From NCBI GenBank assembly GCA_964017195.1, contig OZ024889.1:66820858-66884857 (forward strand): a stretch of DNA of 64,000 nt. The letters run 5' to 3'. Position 1 is the first letter of the stretch. Each line of letters starts with the position of its first letter. This DNA comes from Siderastrea radians (lineage: Eukaryota > Cnidaria > Anthozoa > Scleractinia > Rhizangiidae). Both the position numbers and the translations under genes were made by a program. Under the pieces are notes generated by a model. It made no database searches. It worked only from the letters and a program-made list of their open reading frames with translations, and was not told the DNA's origin. Positions 10,441 to 20,886 of the stretch are shown piece after piece.

Positions 10441-13086
10441 GAGCGTTACCTAGCGTTATGAGCATTATGAGCAGAGAAGACAAAATCAACGAGGGTCAAG
10501 TTCTACTAGATGATATAAATAACTACCGACCCCTAGAAGAACCTATGGTTGAAACCACAGCCAAGAAAGCAAATCAGTTCAGTGATAAAATCGCTCCTCC
10601 AAGGAAACCACATTGACGAAATGACGGGTAAATGGCCTTCCCTCACGCCAAATCCTCCGCGAATTCCAGTTTTTTACACACTATCAAAGATTCACAAACC
10701 GACGCCTGTCGGGAGAACTATAATATCGGGGTGTGATGGCCCTACAGAGCGGTTATCGTCATTTGTTGACCGACTCATTCAGCCTATAGCACAAAAACAG
10801 ATTCGTATCTAAAAGATTAGACAGACTTCATTAACTTCGTTGAGAAGACGAAATTGCCTCAGAACGTGATTCTTGCCTCCAGGGACGTTACTAGCCTCTA
10901 TTCTAACATACCTCAAGAGGAAGGAATTACCACCGTATGCCAAGCATACGAAGCACTCTACATCGAACCCCCCTCCCCCCCCCCCCATACCTACGAGGTA
11001 TTTAAGAGAAATGCTCAGTTTAATCTTACAAGAAAACTCGTTCCGCGTTCCGCTTTAACGGGAGCGATTATCTACAAACCCATGGAACTGCCATGGGAAC
11101 GAAAATGGCCGTAGCTATTGCTAATATCTTCATGGCCAAAATAGAGAGATAAATACTTAGACAGAGCAGTAAAAAACGAGGGTCCACAATAGGGTTCTCA
11201 GATCCCGTCATCCCGCCTTTTTTTCCCGTTAATCCCGCCATCCCGCCCTTCTTTACGTCAAAATCCCGATCCCGCCTAATTTTTTAAATAGTTTTCTACT
11301 TTCATGATGAAAACCTCACATACCTTTACACAATGGATAAAAGACAAGTAAACACGTTTTTATGGTCGATGGTCTCGATATCATTTAAAAATATCGCCAC
11401 TTCGAGCCACTAGTGACCGTAACGAGTGTTTTCGTTTCTGTTTTAGACCCGTTTAACCTTTTTTGTCCAGGTACAAATGGAAGGTAAAAATTGTCAAAGA
11501 TTGTTTGCTATGATATTCTGCCTATTCTCGGCCCTGCTTTTTTCTGGAAGACAACCTACTGAGTATGTAAATGAAGCCGGTAGTTGGTCAAGTTGTGGGG
11601 TGGTAAGGGCGACTTGGTTTTGATCTGAAGGTCGGCGTTTCCTTAGACACAAAAGTTTTCTCCACATTGCTTCTCTACAGGCCCAGCTGTATATAAACGG
11701 ATTGTGTCCTTAGACAGGGCTAGGGGCCCAAAGGTCATGCAAAATCGGTCCAGTTATGGGGTCTGCAAAAATAAAATGTAACAAAACATTTGTAAAAGTG
11801 GACTCACTTAACTCACAGTTTATTTCAAAGCTTTCTGCGTCTCTATATTACTTGCTTCCAGTAAATTTCTGCTCGGAAATGTTTTTTTTTTTTTGAACGA
11901 AGGCATTCCTGCTCGCACTCTGCATAATATATAGCAACAAAATTTACGATGCCGAATACCTCGTTTTTGGCGACCGCCGTAAGGTTATATTACCGTCCGC
12001 CGGTGTTGCCATACTGGCTGGACTAACCAAGGCTGATCATACCTGCTCCAACAAACGCTCAATGGAAAGGGTCGGAAAAGTTAAGAACGCAGACAAGACT
12101 AAGAAATGCAAAACGACATGTGCCTGATATATCTTTCCGAAATTAACACAAAAGGACTCATAATAGCTTGTCATTAAGGCTACTCTGCCTTGATCAATGC
12201 ATCACTTGAAAGCTGACACACTTCATCCACAAACGATCCATTTGTATCAGCCTGCGCCGGTCAAATCATGCAGTCTCGTAAAAATTAAAATACCGTATCC
12301 CGCTACTTTCCCCTTGCGATTCTCGCGTCCCGACTCCTCAAAAACACAAAATCCCACTCGCGCTCTCAAATGAAATTTCCGCTTCCCGCTCCTGTTTTCA
12401 GCTCCCATCCCGAATATCGCCACAAAAATTAGCCAAATCCCGCATCCCGCCAAACCTATTGTGGACCCTCAAAAACCGCTAGTCTGGAAAAGATACATTG
12501 ACGACGTGTTCTCCTTGTGGGACACAGCACAGAAAAAATTGAAGAATTCCTAGGAAAGGCAAATTGCTTTCACCCAACAATCGAATTTACGGCTGAAATA
12601 TCAGAAACAGAGATTACATTCTTGGACACGAAAGTGTACAAGGGTGAGACATTTCACAAGAAATCTATCCTTGACGTGCAAACACATACAAAGGAAACAT
12701 TTGAGGAAAACACCAGAAACTTTAAATCACGCCTAAGTGTAGAGGATATCCAACAGGTGTAATAAAACAAAACACCTCTTAGAAGTAAAATTCTCCGTGA
12801 GAAAAACTAAACTAGAACAGAAGAACAAGACTGCACGTAAGAAAATACTACCCTTTGTCACACAATACCACCCAGCATTACCTAGCCTAAAGAAAATTCT
12901 GATGGGAAAATGGCAGCTTATACAGAACCAACCACAGGTGAAAAAAGTCTTTAAGGAGCCTCCCATGATCTCATATCGAAAAGGGAAATCCCTTCAAGAC
13001 CTACTAGTTAGAGCTAAGCTATGAGGGCTTTAGAATTTCTTCTACGAACGCAGGAGTCGTGCAGGCCCGTCAACATTTTTTAACCC
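10441..13086 (+). pseudogene. Penelope-like retroelement reverse transcriptase, broken
   Basis: A decayed Penelope-like (PLE) reverse transcriptase in two pieces, 10441-11177 and 12471-13086, split by the TIR element at 11178-12470. Recognisable blocks in order: FYTLSKIHKP, GRTIISGCDGPTERLSSFVD, DVTSLYSNIPQEEGITTV (motif A region), then after the insertion a YIDDVFSLWD catalytic box (near 12490), the downstream ETEITFLDTKVYKGE and ARKKILPFVTQYHPALPSL, and the end SYRKGKSLQDLLVRAKL. Frameshifts and stops (for example near 10812 and 11112) kill it. No GIY-YIG endonuclease domain was recognised after the RT end. The family is inferred from motif order; it is not LTR or LINE type. Confidence 0.85.
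11178..12470. mobile_element. TIR element, 6-bp TSD, inserted in the Penelope-like RT
   Basis: A 1293-bp element with ends GAGGGTCCACAATAGG and CCTATTGTGGACCCTC, flanked by AAAAAC (11172-11177 and 12471-12476). The duplication can be checked independently: the interrupted frame reads through ...KK-P-LVWKRYIDD when one copy is removed. Near both ends it has degenerate 'atcccgcc' repeats (11211-11280 and 12295-12450), as in the elements at 7372 and 30744. A degenerate SINE-like stretch lies at about 11620-11720. No transposase was recognised. Confidence 0.85.
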
Positions 13087-13180
13087 GCATTCAGAGGCAC
13101 TCCACAGTTTGCGTAAAACATCTTCTACGAGTCACGAAACTGCGAGTCAGTTGTCCGCCATGGTTGATTAACTCCCACAG

Positions 13181-13540
13181 TTGAAAATGATTTTGCCGCG
13201 GTTGAAAATGATTTTGCAGTGACGAAAATGATTTTGCCGTGACGAAAATGATTTTGCCGTGGTTAAAATGATTTTGCCGTGACGAAAATGATTTTGCCGT
13301 GACAAAAAAGATTTTGCCGTGGAATGATTTTGCCGTGGTTAAAATGATTTTGCCGTGACGAAAATGATTTTGCCGTGGCCAAAATGATTTTGCCGTGACG
13401 AAAATGATTTTGCCGTGGCCAAAATGATTTTGCCGCGGTTGAAACTGATTTTGCCGTGACGAAAATGATTTTGCCGTGGCCAAAATGATTTTGCCGTGGC
13501 CAAAATGATTTTGCCGTGACGAAAAAGATTTTGCCGTGAC
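13181..13540 (-). repeat. Inverted partner of the ~20-bp tandem array
   Basis: About 18 units of the same repeat as 9177-9895, in opposite orientation ('gaaaatgattttgccgtgac'). It includes the CCGCGGTTGAAA variant and the shorter 'ccgtggaatgattttgcc' unit, so it corresponds to part of the left array. It has fewer units than the left array. Confidence 0.95.
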
Positions 13541-13558
13541 AGTTGTGGGCCACCGTAC

Positions 13559-15695
13559 TTTGGGGAATTAGGTTTGATTTTTTTTTCAAATAAGCTATTT
13601 CTGTCTTCCTACGTTTACTACTTTAAGGACTGAGCGAAGATTCTCAGTAGATTGGGTTCGATGAGTACTTTGAAATCTGTACAACTTAAAAAAGCGCACG
13701 TTGGTTGCGTGACATACCCGAGACTGAGCTTTCACCTAATGGGCAGGGCAAAGCCGCAAAGGGGGTTTTAAAAATATATTCTCTGTTGGTTTTCCAAGAA
13801 GTAGCACAGATAATGAACGCTATTTTATATACTATGGCTAGATTAAAATACAAAGTCAAGCATAAAAATTTCCTGTTCGGTCTTAAAATTCTTTTTTCGT
13901 TTTGTTGGGGTGAGGGTGGGGAGGGGCTGGGGCTATAGGTTTCGGGGAAAGAAGTTTTAGAGAACACCGAATCGACTGATTGTATCGATTCCTGGCAATC
14001 AAAGACTTTCAAATAAGGCAGTGGTTATACCGTAAACCTCCTTTTTATTTTTACCTGGTTCTTGTTCGTATTTACGTGCTAGTGTACATTTAACGCACAA
14101 ACACTTATTTACGGAGAATAGACATTAATAAGAAATCAAATTTCATACTGGTTCTCAGGGAATAAATTTAATGATCTGCAAGATTGTTAAGAGCTTCGTC
14201 CTATGGCTTTCGATGCTCAACAGGCACCAACGATAAACGACTCTACTCGACTGACACTGTAGAGCATGCAGTCTTTTTTTAAAGCTTCCAACAGTGAAGA
14301 AAACTACAAAACGGTTAACTGGGGGGTTCAGCGTTCTATTCAACACCGATCAACGCTGTTGAGTTTTTAAAACAAGTTTGGCCTTCTAGCTTAATGATGT
14401 TTGACAATTTTGCCGACTTTTCTTTTGTTTTCAGGTATGCCACTCTGTGCAATGATGTTCTGTAATATTGATTCAACTTTTTCTATGTTCTCAGGTGTGA
14501 TCAAAAGTATTGAATTCGTTTACCCACCTTGTTCAACATCGCACAACAAAGTTGTGTTCAAGATTGTTGAATAATGTTGAATGAGTTTGGCCGAGTCATA
14601 AAGTTTGCAAACGAAAAACGCAAAGAGCGTGAGCCAACAAAATGAGGGCGCAGCCGGGATTGAAGGCTAAGGGAAGGGGGAAGTTTGAACCCTTAATCCC
14701 CCAACATGAAAAGATTTCCCCTTCAGTAGGTTTCCAACTCCCCCCCCCCCCCACCCACCCATCGCCCCCATCCTCGCGAAAGTGGGTCGGTTAAGCAAAA
14801 GGGAAAGATAATTCCAAGATAATAATTCCAAGCGAGCCTTGATTAAAAATTAAGTCCTCAAAACTGTCATTTTACAGCGACCCGCTATCACTCTTAAAGG
14901 TATTCGAAGACCTTGATATGAGGGTGACTTAGATGTCCAAGTCACCTCAAGATGCCTTTAAAGAATATTAAAACACACGAGGAAAGGGTGCAGGCACGGA
15001 CTAAGTATTTCTAATCGGAACCTTTTGGGTCTGTGAAATCCAGTTTTCGGAAAATCGAGAACCTGCAAATTCCTTTCCGATCCGCTTTTATAATTACTGA
15101 ACAAAGCTTTATCACCTGCAGGTGGCTGGCTTGAATGTTGTGTGATGTTGTAAAGCAAAAGGTTTCACTTCTGCATAATTGATACATTAAAGGTGGGGTT
15201 AGGTGAGCTCTGAAACAAGAAATGGAAAAGCTCCGCTTTATTTGAAAACCCTTTAATGCCAAGAATCATTTACTTATACTATCACTTTCACCCGGGCACT
15301 TACAATCAGTCGATTTAGTATTCTCTTAAACGTCTTTTCAAACACCTTTAGCCCAAACCCCGCCCCACCCTAAACAAAAAGAAAGAAAACATTCTCAGAC
15401 CGAAAAGGAGATTTTCATGTCCAACTTTTTATTTTAATCCAGCCATAGTTCATTAACTGTGCTACCTCTTCGAAAACCAACAGAGAATATATTTTTTAAA
15501 TCCCTTCGCCCTGCCCACCAGAGAAAAGCTCTAGGGTTAATGTCACGCAACCAACGTACGTTTTTCAGTTTCACGCATTTTTAAGTGTTCATCTGAAACC
15601 AATCTACTGAGAATCTTTGCTCAGTCCTTAAATTAATAAACGTAGGAGGACAAGAATAGCTTATTTGAAAAAACAATTTAACCTTATTCCCCAAA
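13559..15695. mobile_element. Foldback element nested in the right palindrome arm
   Basis: The arms 13559 to about 13985 and about 15305-15695 are inverted copies beginning TTTGGGGAAT. The ~1.3-kb loop has no recognised gene. The left arm of the big palindrome lacks this element: its uninterrupted site near 9152-9162 reads GGTGACTTGTACGG, whereas the right arm is split there. No convincing target duplication is visible, so the family is unknown. The insertion is younger than the arms, or else it was lost from the left arm. Confidence 0.7.
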
Positions 15696-15969
15696 GTCAC
15701 CCGATGCACACAAAATTTCGTTACCGCGGTGCATGCCTGCAGTTGTCGATTTCACTAAAACTCGTTCTGACTGAATTAATTAGCGGCATCACCCAAAGCA
15801 ACAGATGTTTCTGTATTAACGACTTGTTGTTTCGCTGTTCAGTTCAGAGCTAGTTTCAAAGGAAAGGCATCTTTTGTACAACACCTTAAGCCTGTTTTCT
15901 AACGAAAATAGGAAAAGAGAATCCTCACATCAAAAACGGCGGATGTTCGGTGAAAGTTGCGATATCCTG

Positions 15970-16128
15970 TCAAGTTTCCTTGCAGTTTGCTTGAATTTTA
16001 TCATCAACAAGGACCACAGCTCTCATCTGTGATACAGCAACATGAAGGTTAGAGGATATTGTGTTAAAATCGGTTGTTGGCTGATCAAAACCTGCGGTAA
16101 ACGTGAAGTTGTTTGTGTATGTGTACAC
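15970..16128 (-). other. Candidate exon in the right palindrome arm (52 codons plus stop)
   Basis: Inverted partner of 8711-8869, with identical amino acids over the shared frame and two synonymous differences. It is also preceded by an acceptor-like 'aactcag'. The flanking arm sequence diverges more (three changes in the ~60 bp upstream, and indels elsewhere). Confidence 0.35.
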
Positions 16129-17152
16129 TGAGTTAATTAGGCTGACTTTTCTGGTCGCTTGAATCAACGCATTTTGTCCAACTTTAAAATTCTATAACAT
16201 CGCGTCAATAAATTTCCCCAAAAAATCCTGTTAGGAAGGAAAAGGACATCCCTTCTCCTCTTGAAATCCAGATTCTTGACGAATAATATTTGGTACCACA
16301 TACTTTTTTTAGGGGGTAAACTTGATACACTTTTTATCTAGTCAAAAGTATGTCGGATAAATTTAATTAGAGCTCGTAAATAAATAGGCAGAAATTGCTG
16401 AAATTGCTTTTGACATATATTTAAACATCGTTCTACAAGTTTGGTTACTTTTTATTGCTCTGGAATGCTTCATTTTGTCACGCGAAGCTTCGAGATTTGC
16501 CTTAAATTTTGAGCTTCAAAAGCGGTATTTTGAGAGAATTCCGTTAATATCGATTTTCTTGAAAATAAATCGATATTCAGCCAAACGAACTATGCAGTGA
16601 TTTGATTCACATTAAGGGCTACCTAACATAAGAATATGAGCGGAATTGATTTTTGAGCTGTTGCCACAATATTTTGAAAATGTTTGATTTTTGGTAACAT
16701 TCGCTCTTTTAAGACGGGACATCTGGTATCAAGAAAGGCTCTCGGGGTGTGCTTTTGAGAGCCCGCATCCCTTGAGGTCGAAACTATAAATATAAAAAAG
16801 AAATTTATAAGGCTTAAAGGCTCTTCTTCATAGAGATTTTCTCAACGGGAGAACAAATCATTTTACGTTATGAATGTTTTTTTTTTAAGACAGGAGGGAA
16901 GAACTTGAAACTAGTGCGGCAAATCTTTCAAGTTGCTCCGTTAATTCCTTCCTAGCCATCCGTAGCAAAAGAAAATTAAGCTTCTTTATTTTTATTGTTT
17001 CAGAATAGCAGTCGCGTAATTTTTTTAAACTGATCAATTATTTTTGGGCTCCTTTGATTTCACTTGGGCCGGTATAATGGGTAAGACAAGCCAATTATTA
17101 TGTTCAACTCAGATCTTCGATTTCCTCAGGCGTCCGGCTCTTTTTACGCTAG

Positions 17153-17216
17153 CCAATCAGTAAAGGTTATTTTCGATCCTAGCGATTTTCGATCCTAGCT
17201 ATTTTTCCCATAAATT
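17153..17216 (+). promoter_or_regulatory. Putative H2B promoter elements
   Basis: A CCAAT box (17153-17157, in agCCAATcag) lies about 155 bp before the start codon, and a TATA-like ATAAATT is at 17210-17216. Between them the motif TTTTCGATCCTAGC occurs twice (about 17170-17199). The arrangement fits a compact histone promoter. Transcription probably starts near 17235-17245; that position is a guess. Confidence 0.45.
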
Positions 17217-17308
17217 TCTGCAGGTTCAGCTGTTACTTCAGTCGAAATCTTTCGTAAGTGTTTTCAGTAGTAACGGTAGTTTATCAGTTTTAGCAAAAGA
17301 GAGCCGAA

Positions 17309-17671
17309 ATGCCTCCAAAGTCAGCAAAGAAAGCGAAGAAAGTTAGCGTGAAAAGAGCTTCTAGTGACAAGAAGAAGCGGTCCAAAAAACGAAGAGAGAC
17401 TTACGCCATCTACATCTACAAGGTCTTGAAACAAGTTCACCCCGATACTGGAATCTCAAGCAAGGCCATGGGCATTATGAACTCCTTTGTCAATGATGTC
17501 TTTGAGCGAATTGCCGGCGAAGCTTCCCGTCTCGCCCACTACAACAAGCGAAGCACCATCAGCTCTCGCGAGATCCAGACGGCGGTTCGACTTCTGTTGC
17601 CCGGTGAACTTTCGAAGCATGCTGTGAGCGAGGGAACTAAAGCAGTGACCAAGTACACTAGCAGCAAGTAG
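17309..17671 (+). CDS. H2B: Histone H2B (replication-dependent type)
   Basis: Core histone that pairs with H2A in the nucleosome. The 120-codon intronless frame starts with a Lys-rich tail ([19 protein letters not shown]). The full histone fold follows: [60 protein letters not shown], and [20 protein letters not shown]. The C-terminal Lys in AVTKYTSSK (residue 115) corresponds to the mono-ubiquitinated K120 of vertebrate H2B. The length is normal for H2B (about 120-125). A histone 3' stem-loop follows 27 bp after the stop, so the message should be non-polyadenylated and S-phase expressed. No H2A, H3, H4 or H1 gene was seen in the window, so this is a solitary copy, not part of a visible histone repeat. 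USP3, a known H2A/H2B deubiquitinase, is encoded 31 kb away, with no reason to think they are linked. Confidence 0.97.
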   Translation: MPPKSAKKAKKVSVKRASSDKKKRSKKRRETYAIYIYKVLKQVHPDTGISSKAMGIMNSFVNDVFERIAGEASRLAHYNKRSTISSREIQTAVRLLLPGELSKHAVSEGTKAVTKYTSSK

Positions 17672-17697
17672 AGTGCAACAGAAACTCACAACAAAAC

Positions 17698-17713
17698 GGC
17701 TCTTTTAAGAGCC
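17698..17713 (+). terminator. Histone mRNA 3' stem-loop
   Basis: GGCTCTTTTAAGAGCC followed by ACCA is the canonical 6-bp stem, 4-nt loop bound by SLBP. A purine-rich stretch (AGAAAAGATCATG, about 17723-17735) downstream is a candidate U7 snRNA pairing site. Cleavage would fall just after ACCA. Confidence 0.95.
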
Positions 17714-17984
17714 ACCAAATGCCAGAAAAGATCATGACCAATAAATTATATCGGTCTCACATTCAGGTCATTCTTTGCCAAAATCGTTTTTAGCTCAGTG
17801 ATGGTTGAAAAGTAAAGAAATTTAGGAAACTTTGTGACAAGCATCAAAACGTTCAGTCAGTGAGGTATTTCACTCATTATTTTCACCAGTCCTCTTGTCA
17901 ATTTTGAGCCCATGGAATTTTCTTTCCCTATTAAGCTTAAGCTTACGTTCAATCTGCTGCGCACGATCGATCAAATATGTTCCC

Positions 17985-18560
17985 AAGAATTATGCGCCGA
18001 TCAATTCGAAAGTTCAACATCCCCCCCCGGGCATTTGAATTTTTGAAGATTGACTTGTTCAAATTCCCTCCCCTCGGGGCAAAAAAGCCGTTTATATACC
18101 CCAGTAATTAATACTGAACTACCTCTCCTCAAGGACTAGCCTGAAAAAACAGCGGACGTTTCCCGAGGTCGCCACTTGAGCCCTCGCAAAACGACGACGT
18201 CGTTTTGCGAGGGCCCAAGTGGCGACCTCGCGAAACGTCCGCTGTTTTCTCAGGCTACTCAAGGACAAATTTCGTCTTCAATCAAACACTTGACACGCCT
18301 TTCAGAGAGAGATATGCCGGAGTGACCTTTTGAAAGAGCTGTTCACTAACAAAAGGCGAAATCGTATCTTGCAAATCCGTCAAACCCTGCAAAAACGGAA
18401 AAAAACTCACGGGCGTATTACGTGAGATCCGGTTCAAATTCCCCACTCTTCCAACGCAACGTTCAAATTCCCCCCTCCACGGCCACGAGCACAGTCAAAT
18501 GCACAGGGTATGCCCGGGGGGTGGATATTGAAGTTTCGAATTGATCGGCGCATTATTCTT
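17985..18560. repeat. Inverted repeat pair around a small palindromic MITE
   Basis: Short arms at 17985-18030 and 18520-18560 are inverted copies (ATGCGCCGATCAATTCGAAA and complement). The part between contains the MITE at 18137-18257 and a stretch that is itself inverted at 18925-19240. Ends and target duplication could not be fixed. Confidence 0.5.
18137..18257. mobile_element. Near-perfect palindromic MITE, TAGCCTG ends, 9-bp TSD
   Basis: A 121-bp element starting TAGCCTGA and ending TCAGGCTA. It is almost entirely one hairpin centred at about 18196 (AACGACGACGTCGTT). Perfect 9-bp direct repeats CTCAAGGAC lie at 18128-18136 and 18258-18266. Members with the same ends are at 37369, 41966 and 52670. 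A 9-bp duplication is typical of Mutator-like elements; the assignment is inference. Confidence 0.9.
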
Positions 18561-19240
18561 CCGTCCTGAAACTTATTTCTTCATTTCATCGAAAACTTCA
18601 TTTCTCTAATATTGTTGAAAAGTGTCTTCCTGAAAACGAACCTTCAAGTTTCTTTGAGTTCTAACCTACTGAGATTTTTATGGCTACAAACTTCGCGAAT
18701 TACATTCAACTATCGCACTAGACGTTTACTGTACGTTCCCACTCGCCGATGTGATCAAACATCGTCAGGACCTGGTTGCATGTACAAAGGAGGGTTAATA
18801 ATTAAAACGTTTAACGCCGGAAATTTTGCTCAAAAACTGGGCTTTTTAGCTCAAAACCCCTTGCAAGTCTTGCAGCTAAACTGACATTGTGACACAACAC
18901 TTGCTAACGTTCCAGGTAATGTACCGGTCAAATTGAAGCTTTAACATCCCCCTCGTGCATTTGACTGTGCATCGTGCCCGGGGAGGGGGGGACTTTGAAC
19001 GTTGCCTTGGAAGGGTGGGGAATTTGAACCAGATTTACCTCTTGTTCTAGCGTTATACGCCCGTGAGTTTTTTGTTGTTGCTGTTGTTGTTGTTGTTTTT
19101 GCAGGGTTGACAGATTTCTAAAATAGAATTTCGCCTTTGTTAGTGAATAACTCTCTCAAAAGGCTCTTTACATTATGGCATATCTCTCTCTGAAAAGCGT
19201 GAACAGTGTTTGATTGAAGACGAATTTCTGATCTACACTG
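18265..19240. repeat. Foldback DNA with ~270-bp inverted arms
   Basis: About 18265-18530 is repeated inverted at about 18925-19235 (shared motifs include TTCGTCTTCAATCAAACAC, GAGAGAGATATGCC and ACTCACGGGCGTA). The right arm carries a (TTG)n expansion at 19070-19100. The ~400-bp loop has no recognised gene. Confidence 0.65.
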
Positions 19241-20819
19241 GTTCTTCTAGCGAAGATGTAATTATGTTTTTTTCGTCATTTTCCCCAATTCTTCTTTCTC
19301 CGCAGATAACCATTGCTTGACACGCTGAATCTCTCTTTACCGTCATCAGTGTATATTGTGCGGCATTGCTGCTCAGGCCTTGTCTGGCTCGAACAGTTGG
19401 CTTTAAAATCATACTTGAGTTGATCGTACTTCATGCAGAGGCCAGGTCAGTCTTACTTAGCTTGGTTCTTCAACTCCTCTGGCAAATCCCGTTACACTGA
19501 CCTGAATTTGCTTGTTCCAAACTTTGCAAAATTACGTCCTTTAGCTATCTCAAGATTTCACAGATTTCTACGTGGTTGTCACACTCGTTGCAAACTGAGT
19601 CGTCGATCTTCTTCAGGAATCTTCTCAGTGCTAAAAAGTGTGCACTTCTTTCGAGACGTTTGCATGTGCATAACATTTGTCAGTTGCGTTGCTATATTAA
19701 ATTAAAGTTTCTTATTATAAAAGAAACAGACGAATAATAACACAGAGAAGTTTAATTGAAATTATGAATTAGTTTCTTGCAAGGAGTTGTACATTTTTCT
19801 TTGCATACCGCACAAACACTTCGCGCTACGTCAATAGGGCGCGCTTGAACCAATGCGTATGCTCAGGCAAATGGCGGTCGTAATTTTTTTCAGCCTAGAT
19901 TCCACGAAAACGTGCCAGACAAATCCATGTTAAAATTTTCAACATTGATTTATTTTGTAGAAGTGACTCGCACTTGCAAAGAGAATATTTTTACAGATCT
20001 TTCAGATACATTTTCCAGTTATTTTCAACGAAAAATTTGGATTTCGAATGGAAATGGTTTGACAATGAACCGAGAAATGCGTTGCAGGATTGCAGATGAC
20101 CAAAAATGGACAATGTGAAATGGATTATAACGAAAGCAAAGACTCGACTTCTCATGAAATCATGGTTAGCCATATTAATCCTACAGCTATCTGAGAGCCT
20201 GTCACTTTAAATACGACTGTTAAATGACTCATTGCCAAAGCCAACTGCATGTTTGGCTTAGGTTTAATTTTCCCTTTTTTCGCATAAACATTCATGGATT
20301 TTAACCAGCGACTGAAAACTAAAGTAACTATGTCACGGAGAGTTTGCCAGCATTTTGTCCAAACTGTGCTAAATAACTGATGATGATTAAAAGTACCTTC
20401 GCCGGCACACGCAAAATGTTCCTAGAACATCAAGAGGAATTAAGAGAATTCGGAGATGTCAAGTGAATTTCCTCAAGCAGAGCAAGCCATAGTAAGGTTT
20501 TAGTTTAACTATTTTGGTAAGACACGATTACAGAACTTGAACAAGTTGGCCCAACATTGTCCTTAGTTGTTATTTGTACGCGAAGCATCGAATCTGAAGA
20601 AAATTTTTATCCACAAAAATTGTACGGAAAGGCGCGATTTGACTGCTTGTCATTTTGGCGCAAGAGTTTTGGTTTAGCGATGTTTACTTTCAGTAAAAAC
20701 AGTTCTATTTGTAATCCGGATCCACCCCAGCTTTGTAAGCTCTCAGTTTTGGTACTGAATACATCATCCAACATGGCAAAATTGAATTGTACCATGCACG
20801 ATAATTTAACCGGCGAGTT

Positions 20820-20820
<1 letters not shown>
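19241..20820. other. Gene-poor interval, nothing recognised
   Basis: Short open frames only (up to 90 codons, for example 19433-19705), without recognisable domains, typical codon bias or splice-linked partners. No element borders were identified. Confidence 0.35.

Positions 20821-20886
<66 letters not shown>
20821..20886. repeat. (TAA)n microsatellite at a LINE 3' end
   Basis: About 21 TAA units. On the minus strand these are TTA repeats directly following a LINE tail, as in many CR1/L2-type elements that end in short tandem repeats. Confidence 0.9.

Larger units (their letters stand above)
8143..16706. mobile_element. 8.6-kb composite palindrome with TTAA-like borders
   Basis: The outer arms are inverted copies: 8143 to about 9160 on the left and about 15697-16706 on the right, both starting (reading inward) GAGCGAATGTTACC. 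Inside the arms come inverted arrays of a 'CACGGCAAAATCATTTTGGC' unit (9177-9895 and 13181-13540), then a Penelope-like element in the centre. The right half has an extra foldback insertion (13559-15695) that is absent from the left. The left border is TTAA (8139-8142). The right border has two extra T and then TTAA (16709-16712), so a TTAA target duplication is likely but not clean. I read it as a large foldback transposon, or a cluster from one family, that later took in other elements. Confidence 0.7.

Noticed and set aside
16696..16712. CGCTCTTTTAAGACGG, resembling the histone 3' stem-loop
   Set aside because: The stem does not pair fully (GACGG instead of GAGCG), no histone frame precedes it, and it coincides with the palindrome border.
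20821..20886. CRISPR-like or regulatory repeat
   Set aside because: A simple TAA microsatellite attached to a LINE tail in an animal genome.
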